A program made the position numbers and the translations under genes. Under the pieces are notes generated by a model. That model was not told where the DNA came from and searched no databases. It saw only the letters and a list, made by a program, of their open reading frames with translations. Below are positions 25,170 through 36,587 of a stretch of DNA of 64,000 nt, piece after piece. Source of the stretch: Adiantum capillus-veneris. Taxonomy: Eukaryota > Streptophyta > Polypodiopsida > Polypodiales > Pteridaceae. The stretch spans positions 60,181,619 through 60,245,618 of the forward strand of contig CM043952.1 of NCBI GenBank assembly GCA_014529385.2. The letters are read 5' to 3'. The number at the start of each line of letters is the position of its first letter. The stretch's first letter is position 1.

Positions 25170-26170
25170 TGTGCCGACGGCTTATTGCAACAGTTTTTCC
25201 ATTTGTGGTTACTTTCCCCGCAAAAAATACAAGGTGGCTTGCATTTCTTTGCCATGCCTTCATTTTTTTATCCACAATGTATAACATACACTTTAAAATC
25301 TCCGAGAATCAAGCCTTGCAACAAAAACTTTTGCGGGCGTAAGTTAATTTTGGAGGCTTTTGTTTATATGTGTGAATAGACTTTATGTAAAGCTTAATAT
25401 TTTTCAAAAAATTAAACTCTCGTAACCTGACATAGTTTGAGATTTAGTAGCGCAATCAGGGATGAGTTCGGGCAGCACATCATAAGGAATGGTCGTAGCT
25501 TGTCATTGTGAGGGTAGTGCATCATCGTGAGGGCATAAGAGAATAGTTGTAGCCATATGGGTCTTACAAGGCTAGAGGCTTCGACTCCTGAACGGTTATG
25601 CTTCCAGCAGAATCCACTGCCTCTCACAGATCTTGGTTATTCGTATGTTGTGCTCAATCACTTCTAATACGCATGAAATGTATTACCTTGGTGGTGTACT
25701 CTCGGTTGGCTTGAGTGCTAAGTGGGTCCAATCTCTGACAATGACGAATGGCATAGACGTTTGGTTTTGCCTTTGCAAAAGACCAAGCCTGCAACAATCC
25801 TAGAGCTTGACAGGATTGAGTACAACCCGTTGTCATTGAGACCCTTCAGCAGGTAATCGGTAGTAAACGTCGATCCTTACGCATCGTTATGCCATCCTCA
25901 CCATGAAAAGTTATAGTAACTTTAGATTATTGTGAAGTGCAAGCAGCAAGAGTCGTCACCCTAGTGGTCGATCCTTCAAACTCAGTGTCGACAAGGGTTC
26001 AAGGCTTGATGGTGTGCAGGGTAAGTCTCACTCTTTCTTTTGCCTACGCAAAACTGAAAGCAGGAGTTTTAAACTTGAGCCATGCCCATTGAAAGCTTTC
26101 AAAAATCCAAAGTAGCCAACCCATCATCTCCTCCATGGTTATCTGAACTCGTTCCCATCTCTACAAGAAG
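25170..26170 (-). other. V leader region, nothing recognised
   Basis: One kilobase between the V primer site and its coding block. It is of mixed composition and carries only short frames on both strands. Confidence 0.45.
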
Positions 26171-26191
26171 AGGCACCAGCAAGATTGCCAA
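26171..26191 (-). other. V candidate primer binding site
   Basis: On the minus strand TTGGCAATCTTGCTGGTGCC follows the LTR end. It partly resembles the tRNA-Asp-type site TTGGCGCCGTTGCCGGGG used by Athila/Tat elements. The match is partial. Confidence 0.4.
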
Positions 26192-26192
26192 G

Positions 26193-26257
26193 TGTTAAAG
26201 GGGGATATATAGAGAGGTGGTGCTTGGCGATTAGAGAGAGAGTGTGAGAGAGAGATG

Positions 26258-26321
<64 letters not shown>

Positions 26322-26450
26322 TTTCCATTCATTCATTGAGATTATCAATTACAACATAAGGACTCTCTTTTATAACTTTCCCATGCCCCTTGGCACTTCC
26401 CTCAAGGTGCCTCTTCATTCCTCCCATAGACTATATATTAGGTTTTAACA
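26193..26450 (-). repeat. V 5' LTR (258 bp)
   Basis: Inverted termini TGTTAAA/TTTAACA bound it. It contains a GA microsatellite (about 26263-26316) and, on the minus strand, a TATA box. Confidence 0.65.
26366..26375 (-). promoter_or_regulatory. TATA box of V LTR
   Basis: Minus-strand TTATAAAAGAGAG about 75 bases from the LTR start. The plus strand offers no comparable box at a usable place, so this supports minus orientation. Confidence 0.55.
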
Positions 26451-26819
26451 CTTGTCCTCTGGTGATAATGGAGGAGAGATGAAGAGAGTGTGGCCAAAAG
26501 CTGAGAGGCGGCCCGCTGTGGGCGCATGCATGGGAGGGAAAAGGGTGGCGGGGTGGCAGGTAAAAATGTTTTTTTCTTTCGTTTATTATTATTAGGCTCC
26601 CCCCGAGTGGTTCTTGTGACCGCGGTTTTGAAAATCGGCTGTCATTAGCCCTCCATTTTGGCTAGAGGCATTCATGCTTCTAGCTCTACTTTTGATTCCC
26701 TACCAGCGGAGTTGGAGGGTTCTCCCTCCTTTGGAATATCTAGCATGAACTCTAGATCAAATCTTAAGAAGTACCCTCTGAGCCTCCATCCATTGACTCT
26801 GGTCTTGTGAATTGGACCA

Positions 26820-28292
26820 TCTACTTCCATCAATTTGCAGCTGCCATTAGCGTATCGCTTTTTGATAATAAATGGTCCTTCCCATATGGGTTGAAACTTC
26901 TTATCTTTCCTAGTGTCAAATTTGTTGTCGTATCTCAGCACTAACATGCCTTTCTAGATCTTTAGACCGTTTTCTTTAAGCCCTCGATTGAATGATAGTC
27001 GGTGTCACTCTGCTTGTGTTGCATAGTAATTGATTGCATCTTCCCTATCTAGCTGAAGCCTTTCTAGATCCAAGGTGTGGTTGTAGAGATGGGCAATCAG
27101 GCTTGTAACTGACTAGCCATAACTCTCTGCTTCCATCAATTTGTACCTGCCATTGGTGTATCGCTTTTTGATAGTAAATGGTCCTTCCCATCTGGGTTGA
27201 AACTTCTTATTTTTCCTAGTGTCAAATCTGCCCAGGGGATTCACTCTATATAACAAACAGGACATCACCTGCGAGCGGACAACTTTGATAAAACCCTATA
27301 TACGACTCATATTAGGAAATATGACCCCCCTTTCTACGCTTATACGAAAGTCAATGCAGACTATCATATCCCTATCTTACATATAAAATTTAGGTCTCAC
27401 ATGATCTAACTAAGTAAAACTAGTCAAAGAGCGTGTAGCATAGTGACTGGCAATGTACTAAGGAACCACTTTTGTTGATAACTAGATGTACCCTCAAGTG
27501 TCTTAGTTTTCTTTCAAACTATGTGCTCGTTCAGCCTGCACTCTAGCTACTTGTCCAATTGTGACCCATCTAAATTACTCAAAAAACCTGGTTATAAAGT
27601 TGTGTTAGGTTCTTTGTCTAAATTTGCATCTATACAAACTCTTTACAGCTTTCATCCCTCAACAAATGATCTATAATAACAAAACAAGCAATTGATACAA
27701 AGCAGTGTTGGTTCTTGCATGTATCTTGATAGCTATTGACTCACAAGTTTTAGGGAAGACTCTTTTGGGAAGCCATGATTTTGAAACACAAGAACTTCCT
27801 CTCATTTTTCCCTTTTCGCACACTCCCCCCCCCCCCCAAATATGATACCCCTCCCTTATTTTTAAGATTAGGAGATAAAATATTGGGGGCCTACCCCTAA
27901 CTTATACGCTTATGTAACTTGTAAAAAAACCCCCCTCTCCTGCACTTATGTGCTGCGGTAAGTTTTCCATGGTGAATCCCCCGGGAAAATCTGTTGTCGT
28001 ATCTCAACACTAACATGCCTTTCTTTAGGCCCTTTTCTTTAAGCTCTCAATTGAATGATAGTCGTCATCGCTCTGCTTGTGCTGCATAGTGATTGATAAC
28101 ATCTTCCCTATCTAGGTGAAGCCTTTCTTTAGACCCTTTTCTTTAAGCTCTCAATTGAATGATAGTCGTCATCGCTCCGCTTGTGCTGCATAGTGATTGA
28201 TTGCATCTTCCCTATCTAGCTGAAGCCTTTCTAGATCCAAGGTGTGGTTGCCAAGATGGGCAATTGGGCGCTGTAACTGACTAGCCATAACT
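26820..28292 (-). repeat. Local duplication in G4 integrase region
   Basis: About 310 bases (26820-27129) recur at 27130-28292, the second copy enlarged by T1 and by a 104-base tandem repeat (28020-28123 and 28124-28227). Shared blocks include CTTCCATCAATTT, ATCGCTTTTTGATA and CTGACTAGCCATAACTC. Confidence 0.85.
27231..27985. mobile_element. T1: small non-autonomous DNA transposon
   Basis: Ends are CCCAGGGGATTCAC and GTGAATCCCCCGGG, which are inverted repeats of 14 bases with one mismatch. It is flanked by CAAATCTG and AAAATCTG, an 8-base target duplication with one change. The neighbouring duplicate copy of the host sequence lacks the element and reads straight through (GTCAAATTTGTTGTCG at about 26920), which proves the insertion. 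Length is 755 bases with no coding capacity. The 8-base duplication and CAGGG-like end suggest hAT, not certain. It shares most of its sequence with T2 and holds a run of C near 27830. Confidence 0.85.
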
Positions 28293-29360
28293 CACAAGCT
28301 GGCTATCTGTACCTCAATGGGTAGAATGGCCTCTTTCCCATATACAAGATGAAAAGGGGTGAAACCTAGTGATGTTCGAAACGTCGTGCGGTAGGCCCAA
28401 AGAGTGGCCATGAGATGCTTATCCCAATCAATTGTGTGGTTATTCACCTGCTTTGTGATGATCTTACAGATCATGCCGCTTACCTCTTCCACTAGACCAT
28501 TGCACTGTGGATAGTAGGAAGTGGAGTGTCGGTTCTCCCACCAAATCACCTCTAAAACCTGGCCCTCTATCAGATATTATCTCCAGAGGTGTGCCAAAGA
28601 GGCAACAAATGTGCTCAAATATGAACTTCACCACTTCTTGGGCTGTGATGCGTGTGGTGGCTGTTGCTTCCGCGCATTAGGTCATGTAGTTTACACCAAC
28701 TAGAATGTATAGGTTACCTGATTGGGCCCTTGGTAAAGGACCAATTGCATCTATTCCCCACGTCTCAAACGGGCCATATGAGATGATAGGAGTCTATGGC
28801 TCATAGGTTAATGTACGATCACTGGACACTTGACAAGCTTTGCATGTTTTACACCAATGATGCACATCCCTGTTCAGACTAGGCCACGAGAATCTTGCCT
28901 GTAGAATATTCCTACTGGTAATATCTAGAGCAAAATGACCGCCACAGACACCATCATGGCAACTTGAATTTACCTCTATGATCTCATTGGAGATTGGCAC
29001 TTGCCTGAGAATCGGGTCTTTGCCCTTGCAATATAAGTTGCTATTTACAAGGCGGTATCTTCTTGCCTTTTGGACAAGCCATTGTTTCTGGCCCTTGGTG
29101 TACCCTTCAGGACATTCTCCTGTATCTAAGAAGCTGATGATATCAGGCATAGCATCGCTACCTTGAAAGAGGAGCAATTTCAGTTTAATTGCTCATATGG
29201 GAACATCTTGTAATCTTTCTTTGGTTAGAGCATCCGCTTCTTGATTTTCTACCCTAGGGACATGAAATAACTGCACTGCTTCAAAGTTTTTTAAAAGATC
29301 CTTAACTTGGCGTAATTGGCCAAGCAAAACCTAATTTTTACAAATCCAAGTGCCATTTAT

Positions 29361-29555
29361 CTACTTTATCAAAAGCATGGCATCAGCAAACACATTTAGG
29401 CGTTGAATCCCTTGCAAAACACATTGTTCTAGTCCAAATATTAAAGCCGCATACTCTGCTTCATTGTTGGAGTGGGAGTGTAGCAACCGCCCAATAGAGA
29501 ATACCTTTTCCTTTTGCTCATTGAAAATGATGATGCCAGCTGCAGACTGGTCCAC
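29361..29555 (-). pseudogene. G4 archaeal-type RNase H (aRNH)
   Basis: The 64-codon frame has GIIIFNEQKEKVFS, then NNEAEYAALIFGLEQCV and LNVFADAMLLI. NNEAEYxALIxGL and a following V.xD.xL.I are the signature of the archaeal-type RNase H that Tat-clade gypsy elements carry in addition to their own RNase H. It lies between the retroviral-type RNase H and the integrase, as in that clade. It is a fossil fragment. Confidence 0.8.
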
Positions 29556-30299
29556 TGTTCTTTTGTATGCTCTATCAAAGAAAAGAGAATGAGCTCTTTC
29601 TAGCTAAGGAATTTCTACCATTGGTGTCACTTCTTTACCTTCTGTGTTGACCTTTAGCTTCTTCTCATAGTGATGATGAGTAAGAATACCTGCTAGACTA
29701 GCCTTGGTGGAGTTTTCTACCTGCATGGTGGAATCAAACTCTTTTAATCTAACAAGCCACTTAGAGATTCTAGATGAGACATCCATGTGTTGCATCACAT
29801 ACGGAAAGACCTCTTCCATTGTCAGAATTAGAAAGGGTCTAGGCAATAGATAAGAGCGAAACTTTGTAGTGGCAAACATCAATGCCAACGCAATGTGTTC
29901 TACCACGGTGAATCCTTTTTTTGATGGGGTCATGAAGCAACTAGAGAAGTAGATAGGACGCATGAAAGATGTTTGGGGGTCCTTGTGCATTAGTACGGCT
30001 CCAAGTGTATCACTTCCTACACTAGGGTTAACATAAAAGGGCTCGTCCCATCTAGGGGGTGCAATGGTGGGAAGTGTAGCCAGGATCTATTTCACTTTGC
30101 TAAACTGTTGCTCATTTTCTTCACTCCATAGGAAGACATCTTTATGGGTGACTTGTTGTAGAGGGAGAACCACCTGAGAGAGCAAGTGAATGAACTTGCT
30201 CAAATACCTTACCTTCTGAAGAAAAGAGACCAATTGCTTAGCTGTGGTAGGTGATGACAAAGATACCAAAGCTTGAATCGTGCTAGGGTCAACCTCAAT

Positions 30300-30953
30300 T
30301 TATTTTGCTGCATGGCCAAGAAGAGTGACCTTGCTTTCACCAATGTGACACTTATCTATGTTAAGCTGGCCACCCAAGGTTTGCAGCCTAGCCAGGCCAT
30401 CATAGACCTTGCTCAAAGGAGGGAGCGAGAGTTGTAGATGCAAAAATAATCTATAAACTTGTATTAACTTACCGAAGTATGGATGGAAGACAAAAGTTAC
30501 ATAGTGTTGGAATTTGATCAGAGCATTGTTGAGGCCAAAAGGCATCACCCTGGAAGCAAAACATCCCCATGGTGTTATGAAAGCTGTCTTTTTTTGGTCT
30601 TCTTCTACAATGCTAATCTGAAAGTAGCTTGAGTAGCCATCACATAATGTGTAGTGCTCATGACCTGCTACCTCATTGAGAATTCCATTTTGGAATGGGA
30701 GGGGAAAATAATCCCTCTTTGTCGCTGCGTTTAGAGGTTTGTAGTCTATACAAACCTGCCACTTGCCGTTCTTCTTTGGTGTGACTACCACTGGAGGGAC
30801 CCACTCTGAGTCCTTGACGGGGTAAATGAAACTTGCCTGTAGAAAATTCCTTATCTCTTTGAGAAATGCTTCTTTTTGAATTACCCCAAGCCTTCTGAGC
30901 TTTTGTACTATAGGATTACTTTCTTCCTTGAGTCTTATGCGGTGTTGTACCAC
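30300..30953 (-). pseudogene. G4 reverse transcriptase
   Basis: Marks in order: VVVTPKKNGKWQVCIDYKPL, NAATKRDYFPLPF, LCDGYSSYFQISIVEEDQ, KKTAFITPWGCFASRVMPFG. DGYSxYxQI and TPWGxF are typical of the Tat/Ogre and Athila branch rather than chromoviruses (which have DLRSGYHQI). It is a fossil. Confidence 0.88.
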
Positions 30954-31430
30954 TGTGATGCCTGTGATCTAACCATCAATGAACAGTGTGGTGAAGCTAC
31001 CTAGCATAGAGATATAGTCTTTTCTCTCTTCACCAGTTAATCCATTGGAGAGCATCTGATGTAACTTAATTGTATCCACCAAGGGTTGCATAGCTGATGG
31101 TCGCTCTTGTTTCTCCGGTGGTGTTTTAGATTGTGTCAAATTTTTTGGGTCTTTGAGGATGACTCCCATCACTTTGATGCTAGTGTCGCTCTCTTCATTT
31201 TTTGTCATCTCTTCTCCTGAGGTGGTTGAAGAGTCAATGGTGAACTCATCTTCCGATGCCTCCAAGATCATGTTGCGTTGCTTCCCAATCTTCATGTCAT
31301 AGAATATGGAATACCCTTTTGCATCCTTCATTTGGATCATTCTGATTCTCCAGTCTTGCTTAGCCTCCATAGCCATGAGCCATGGTCTTCCAAGAATGAT
31401 AGGGTAGCCCTCCTTTTTGTGTGGCATGAC

Positions 31431-31437
<7 letters not shown>

Positions 31438-31513
<76 letters not shown>
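31438..31513. repeat. (GA)n microsatellite
   Basis: A GA run lies between the gag and protease parts of G4, followed by two shorter GA-rich blocks. It expanded within the element. Confidence 0.95.
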
Positions 31514-31516
<3 letters not shown>

Positions 31517-31867
31517 AGAGAGAGAAAGAGAGATTGAATTATCATCCACGGAGGTCAAATATGACCCATGGGACCAAAAACAAAACATTACAACCACTTC
31601 TTCTAAGTGAGGGCAATCGAACATATCAATTAAGGACTGAGGGTCCATCACAAGAAAAAGCAAAGCCTAAAAGGGGTCCTATGGGGCAAGAGCCGGTTTA
31701 GGAGTTCGAAACTCCTGGATGGTGGCCTTCCCTCTGTGGTATACTGCCCACTTGCCTTTGGCTCATGCTTCACACACTTTTTTCAGCTCTTTACCTTTGT
31801 GCTTGACTTGTGTTGGGGTGAGTTCTTCGGCGATCCAGAACCCGATGTCTCTAAGGAGCCGCGATTG

Positions 31868-32431
31868 CTAGAGTAGTCGGAGCCGTTCCTCCTTGTCTTT
31901 GAACTCAAGAATGGCATGTCCACTAGGTGTGCGCTTGGTGTTGAACTTGTTGACGATACATTCTACCGCATTGTAGTCGACATGGATCGATTTAAGAGTT
32001 TCATTGAGGAGGTCTACTAATTTGCAGAAGTCTTGTTTGCACTCCTCCCATGCTTGGGACAGCCCTCCAATGCAAATCTTGAGGGCATTCTCTTCTCTAA
32101 GCTGGCGTTCTCGTAGTTCTGTCTTCACACAAGTTTCCGCTTTGGCGAGTGCAATTGTGTGAACTTGTGTGACTTTTTCTTCAACCTCCTTCACCTTGTC
32201 TGTTGTGAGGCCGACCATGGAGTCAAATCGTGCCTCAAGCATGCTAAGGTGCGCTTTGAGGTCGCGGTTTTCTTCCATGAACATGTTGAGGTCAGCTTGC
32301 AATTGTCTGATGCGATCTGTCTTGTTTGTGGCTGCTAGGACAGCGGCAAAGCTAGCCCGTGCTCTCCCTAGTGTTTTTGGGGTATTGGTCGCCATCTTCT
32401 CACTTGCTGGAGGTGCCTTTGATGAGAACAT
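31868..32431 (-). pseudogene. G4 gag N-terminal part, coiled coil
   Basis: The 187-codon frame on the minus strand starts MFSSKAPPASEKMATNTPK. Heptad-like stretches (IRQLQADLNMFMEENRDLKA, VKEVEEKVTQVHTIALAKAE) predict coiled coil over about residues 40-110. No zinc knuckle is seen in this frame. Its position between primer site and pol supports gag. It is part of a broken element. Confidence 0.55.
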
Positions 32432-33038
32432 TCTCTGAAAATTCCCAAAATCACTCTACTTCTCAAATGCTCATTGTCAGGGAGCCATTGCAAAATCACT
32501 CTACTTCTCAAATGCTTCACTATTGCAGGGGACATGGCAAAATCAAGCTATAAGTGCTGCCATTACTGTCTGTGCACAGTCAACGGCCTTGGTGAGCCGA
32601 GTGCGTGAACTGGCAGGCTCGAATAAGTCGACAAAGCTCAACAAGGTGAGCCAAATGAGTGAACTTGAATCGAGTGCTTGATGGCTGTGGCTTGAATCGA
32701 TTTTAGGCAACAGAGCACGGGAATGACTGGTTGTGGCTCAATTAAGTCAATAGAGATCGGACTACACAGAGCTCGATTAAGTTGAAGCTTGCTGCAGAAT
32801 GCACCAAAAGAAACTTGCATTCGGGTGCTTTGCTTGGGGGGTAGGTGCATTGGTTGTGGCTCAATTAAGTTGAAGCTGAACAATGTAAAGGCATCGAAGC
32901 GACTGAAGCTGAACTCCAGATCTGCGTTTTGGGCGTCTGCTTGGGGGTTGGGGGGGAGAGAAGCTAGAGTAACCTCCCCACAGGGTGTTGCTCTGCGCCC
33001 AATGGGTGGCTATGGCAGTAGGGTGCTCGACAAACCCT

Positions 33039-33139
<101 letters not shown>

Positions 33140-33307
33140 GATGAAAACCCCTCAAGATGTGAGGGAAACTTGATTCAAAGCGATATTTATAGAAACCGTA
33201 GCTATGGCGGGATGGCAATTGTGGTGATAGAGAGAGATAGAGAGCCTATAGTGCATTCTCTAGAGTAAATTCCATATACACGAAGGTTCTAATCTTGTGT
33301 GTGGTGA

Positions 33308-33322
33308 CCCTTGGAGTCAAGA
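33308..33322 (-). other. G4 candidate primer binding site
   Basis: On the minus strand CTTGACTCCAAGGGTCA follows the LTR end. It resembles the tRNA-Arg-type site of Ogre elements (TGGCGACTCC...GGGGA) in its GACTCC core only. Confidence 0.4.
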
Positions 33323-33406
33323 TGTGTGCACAGCTTCCTTCTCATAGTGCTAACCTCCCAAGCCCCAGTCCTCAAGTGCCACCCCCTGATAGTGACCTCT
33401 CAGTGC

Positions 33407-33416
33407 CCTTTTATAG
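33407..33416 (-). promoter_or_regulatory. TATA box of G4 5' LTR
   Basis: Minus-strand CTATAAAAGG, with the LTR end about 85 bases downstream, a usual R-U5 spacing. Confidence 0.55.
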
Positions 33417-34160
33417 GTGCAGGCTGCATTAGCGTAAGATAATCTGATTAGGTTAGGGCCCTAATCAGGAGAGACAAATCAAGGAGTGGGGTCCCAAATG
33501 GTTGACCCTTGCTTTGTCTTAGGAGAATTTTTAAAATGATATCTCCTAGGTGGGCCTTTGTGACCATCACCTAGAGAGAGGTGATAATATACAATTGGAT
33601 TTTTATACAAGATTTTGGCTTGAAACCGAGAAAATAGATTACCCTATGGATATTTAATGCGGAGATGCCTTCGGCATCACTTCTTGATTTGGCATCGCCT
33701 TCTCGTCTGTTGGTGTTTCTTCTTTGTCGAGGTCGAGTTCTTCTGGTGTTTCTTTCTTCTTCTTGTGCGAGCGTATGGTGTGCATGTGTCTGTTTGAATG
33801 TGTGCATTCGCGTAGGCGTGTGTGCGTGCTTGTGAGTGCGTATGTTACCGTTTGTATGTGCTTGTAAGTGTGCGACTGTGTTTGTGCTATGGGGTTGTGT
33901 GTGTGTATGTAAGTGTGTGTGTGTGTGTGTGTGTGGGAACGAGAGAGAAAAATATATTTATTATATACCTTTTTTTAAAATAATTTTTACGTGCAGGCCA
34001 CAGATAACAAGGGGGGAAGAGGGCGTGAGTGAGGAAAATGAGAGTTTGAGGGGTGAGAGGGGCTGGGGTAAGTGTGTAGGTGTGTATAGGTGTGTCTTTG
34101 TGTGTGTCGACAACGAGCAAGAGAGAGAAGGTTTCTGCACATGGTGGTTTACACAGGAAG

Positions 34161-34282
<122 letters not shown>

Positions 34283-34458
34283 TAAGTGAGAGGGAGAGAG
34301 GAATAGAGGGAGGGAGAGGGTGTGTGTGTGGTGGGTGCTTAGAGAAAGATTTTCCTGGCTGTAGCTGCCGAGGACAGAGAAGGAGAGAGAGTTAGAGAGA
34401 GGGTCAACGGGAGAGAGAGAGAGAGAAAGGTGTTTTGTCATGTTGAGAACGAGAGAGG

Positions 34459-34461
<3 letters not shown>

Positions 34462-34509
<48 letters not shown>
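34462..34509 (+). repeat. Poly-G run of 48
   Basis: An unbroken G run in the G4 5' LTR, in the same context (GAACGAGAGAGGG) as the G34 run in the other LTR. Confidence 0.9.
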
Positions 34510-34510
<1 letters not shown>

Positions 34511-34657
34511 GTGTGTGGGAGAGGATGAGGGAGGGGGAGAAAGAGAGAGAGAGAGAGCTATTTTGGCTTATGCATGGCGGGTTGAGGGAGAGAGAGATAT
34601 TTTAGCTAAGGACGAGAGAGTATGGACGAGAGGGAGAGATGAGGGAGGAAGGTGTGA

Positions 34658-34764
<107 letters not shown>

Positions 34765-34866
34765 CTTGTCCCATGCATGGTGGCCCGCCATGTGGGTTGA
34801 CGAATGAGAGGGAGGAAACTTGTTTTATGCGCCCTATGGGCTTGGTGACACAGGAACAAGGAGGGG

Positions 34867-35019
<153 letters not shown>

Positions 35020-35337
35020 GTTTTGGCCGAGCCAAGCAGGAGAGAGAGAAAGAGCTTGTCCTCTGGTGATAATGGAGGAGAGATGGAGAGAGTGTGGACA
35101 AGCTGAGAGGTGGCCCGCTGTGGGCACATGCGTGGGAGGGAAAAGGGTGGCGGGGTGGTAGGTAAAAATGTTTTTTTCTTTCGCTTATTATTATTAGGCT
35201 CCCCCCGAGTGGGGTTGGTTCTTGCGGCCGCGGTTTCAAAAACCGGCCGTCAACAACTGCAAAAAGACATCTCCATCTCGAAGACTTTCAACATAAGGAG
35301 TTGTAAGACCTAAATCCAATCTTTATACAAAAAAATG

Positions 35338-36585
35338 GACCCTAGTATTTCCCCAAAACCACCCAAAACGTCCTCCCTTTTTTAGTCTCCTTGGTGCTTT
35401 GCCTCATACACACATGACCACTCTCATATTAGCCTTGATATGAAATTGTAATCGACATGCTTCTTCCTCTCTTTGATGTAGTTAGAATACCCTTTTGAAG
35501 CGGATTTCAACTCCCTCTCTAGCTGCTCCTATAGAGAACTTCCTTATTTCACCCTAGAACTCCTCCTTGTTGGCCGAAGGAGAGCTCCTCCCCTCTTCCC
35601 TTTGGCTTGCAATTCTCTTGATGGAAACAAACATGGCCACCTTCCTACCCATCCCCCTCCCCCTTCCCCAAAACCACCCAAAACGTCCTCCCTTTTTCAG
35701 TCTCCTTGGTGCTTTGCCTCATACACACATGACCACTCTCACATTAGCCTTGATATGAAATTGTAATCGACATGCTTCTTCCTCTCTTTGATGTAGTTAG
35801 AATACCCTTTTGAAGCCGGATTTCAACTCCCTCTCTAGCTGCTCCTATAGAGAACTTCCTTATTTCACCCTAGAACTCCTCCTTGTTGGCCGAAGGAGAG
35901 CTCCTCCCCTCTTCCCTTTGGCTTGCAATTCTCTTGATGGAAACAAACATGGCCACCTTCCTGCCCATCCCCCTTCCCCTTCTCATCTCTGGTGTCCCTT
36001 CCATCCACTCCACGTGCAACCCACGTTGTTCATCATTGCAGACGATCAAAAACCACTTTAACTTCCTCTTAATATATTTAACAAGGGTTGTTCCCTCCAT
36101 AAATATTGAATTTTTTCAGCTTGTCCCCAACTCACTAAGATGCCTCCCATTTGGAGGAGCCATTCATCACTATCTTCTCATAAAAATTCATCCCACTTGA
36201 CACTTATAGAGTCAATATCACCTCTTTTGAGTGATTAAGACCCAAACATTCATGAGCTAGCTCTTCTTATTGCTCCACCACTTTTTGTGTTGTTGATATC
36301 CAATCTCTTAGGATAGATTTCCTCTAGTTTATGTTTCACCACCTTCTTTGATGGCGACTACTTGATCTCCGTGTTTGCCTTACTAGTTGAAGATTGTCCT
36401 GCATGATGGTCAACTCTAAGCTTCAAGATGTGTTGTGGATGGGCCCTAATGAGCTCAATTGTTGAGGCTTCCACTCATATACACCTTGAACCTGCTTTAG
36501 TACTTATATATATATTTCATTAGTGGTTGATCACATGATTTTTTGGCTCTCAGATGCACATGTTGAGAATAATTTGGAGAGCATC
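35338..36585 (+). repeat. Dispersed repeat X, copy 2
   Basis: It matches X1 (6390-8080) from GACCCTAGTAT onward. It is non-coding and pyrimidine-rich, and its right edge passes straight into copia integrase sequence. Eighty-five unassigned bases separate its left edge from the G4 LTR. Confidence 0.65.
35351..35980 (+). repeat. 315-bp tandem duplication inside X2
   Basis: 35351-35665 and 35666-35980 are nearly identical, both starting CCCCAAAACCACCCAAAACG. X1 has one unit, so it arose in this copy. Confidence 0.9.
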
Positions 36586-36587
36586 AC

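Larger units (their letters stand above)
23391..26450 (-). mobile_element. V: minus-strand LTR element, non-autonomous
   Basis: The right LTR is 26193-26450 (plus strand TGTTAAAGGG...GGTTTTAACA). The left end repeats the terminus (TATATTAGGGTTTAACA ending 23421), but only about 30 bases of the left LTR can be recognised. A TATA box on the minus strand in the right LTR and minus-strand coding both give minus orientation. No RT or integrase is seen, so it depends on other elements or has lost pol. It lies inside the G4 3' LTR: sequence right of it (CTTGTCCTCTGG) continues the G4 LTR seen at 35070. It is broken. Confidence 0.65.
22786..26644 (-). repeat. G4 3' LTR in two pieces around element V
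   Basis: The start of the LTR (minus strand TGACAGCCGATTTTC, plus 26644 leftward to about 26451) matches 35252-35060. The far part (22786-23390) matches 34021-34612, including the shared GTGTGTCT and CATGGTGG blocks, the GA tracts and a poly-G run. Between them lies V (23391-26450). The LTR end, primer-side, is missing because G1 sequence abuts at 22785. Confidence 0.8.
26672..31427 (-). pseudogene. G4 pol fossil
   Basis: Minus strand, in order. Protease end: IILGRPWLMAMEA near 31400. RT: 30953-30300. RNase H: 30269-29604 (PIYFSSCFMTPSKKG, FRSYLLPRPF). Second RNase H: 29555-29361. Integrase zinc-binding end: HDGVCGGHFALD...CKTCKACQ near 28960-28830. Integrase core end: STSYYPQCNGLVEE near 28520 and FHLVYGKEAILPIEV near 28340. 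Integrase C-terminus: 26947-26672 (FQPIWEGPFIIKKRYANGSCKLME). Transposon T1 and a local duplication separate the last two. It is a broken fossil. Confidence 0.88.

Noticed and set aside
27231-27985. Possible organelle DNA insertion (first impression of T1/T2)
   Set aside because: The inverted ends and 8-base target duplications explain it as a transposon.
31680-31715. tRNA-like arm (GGAGTTCGAAACTCC)
   Set aside because: A short palindrome only; no cloverleaf could be found around it.
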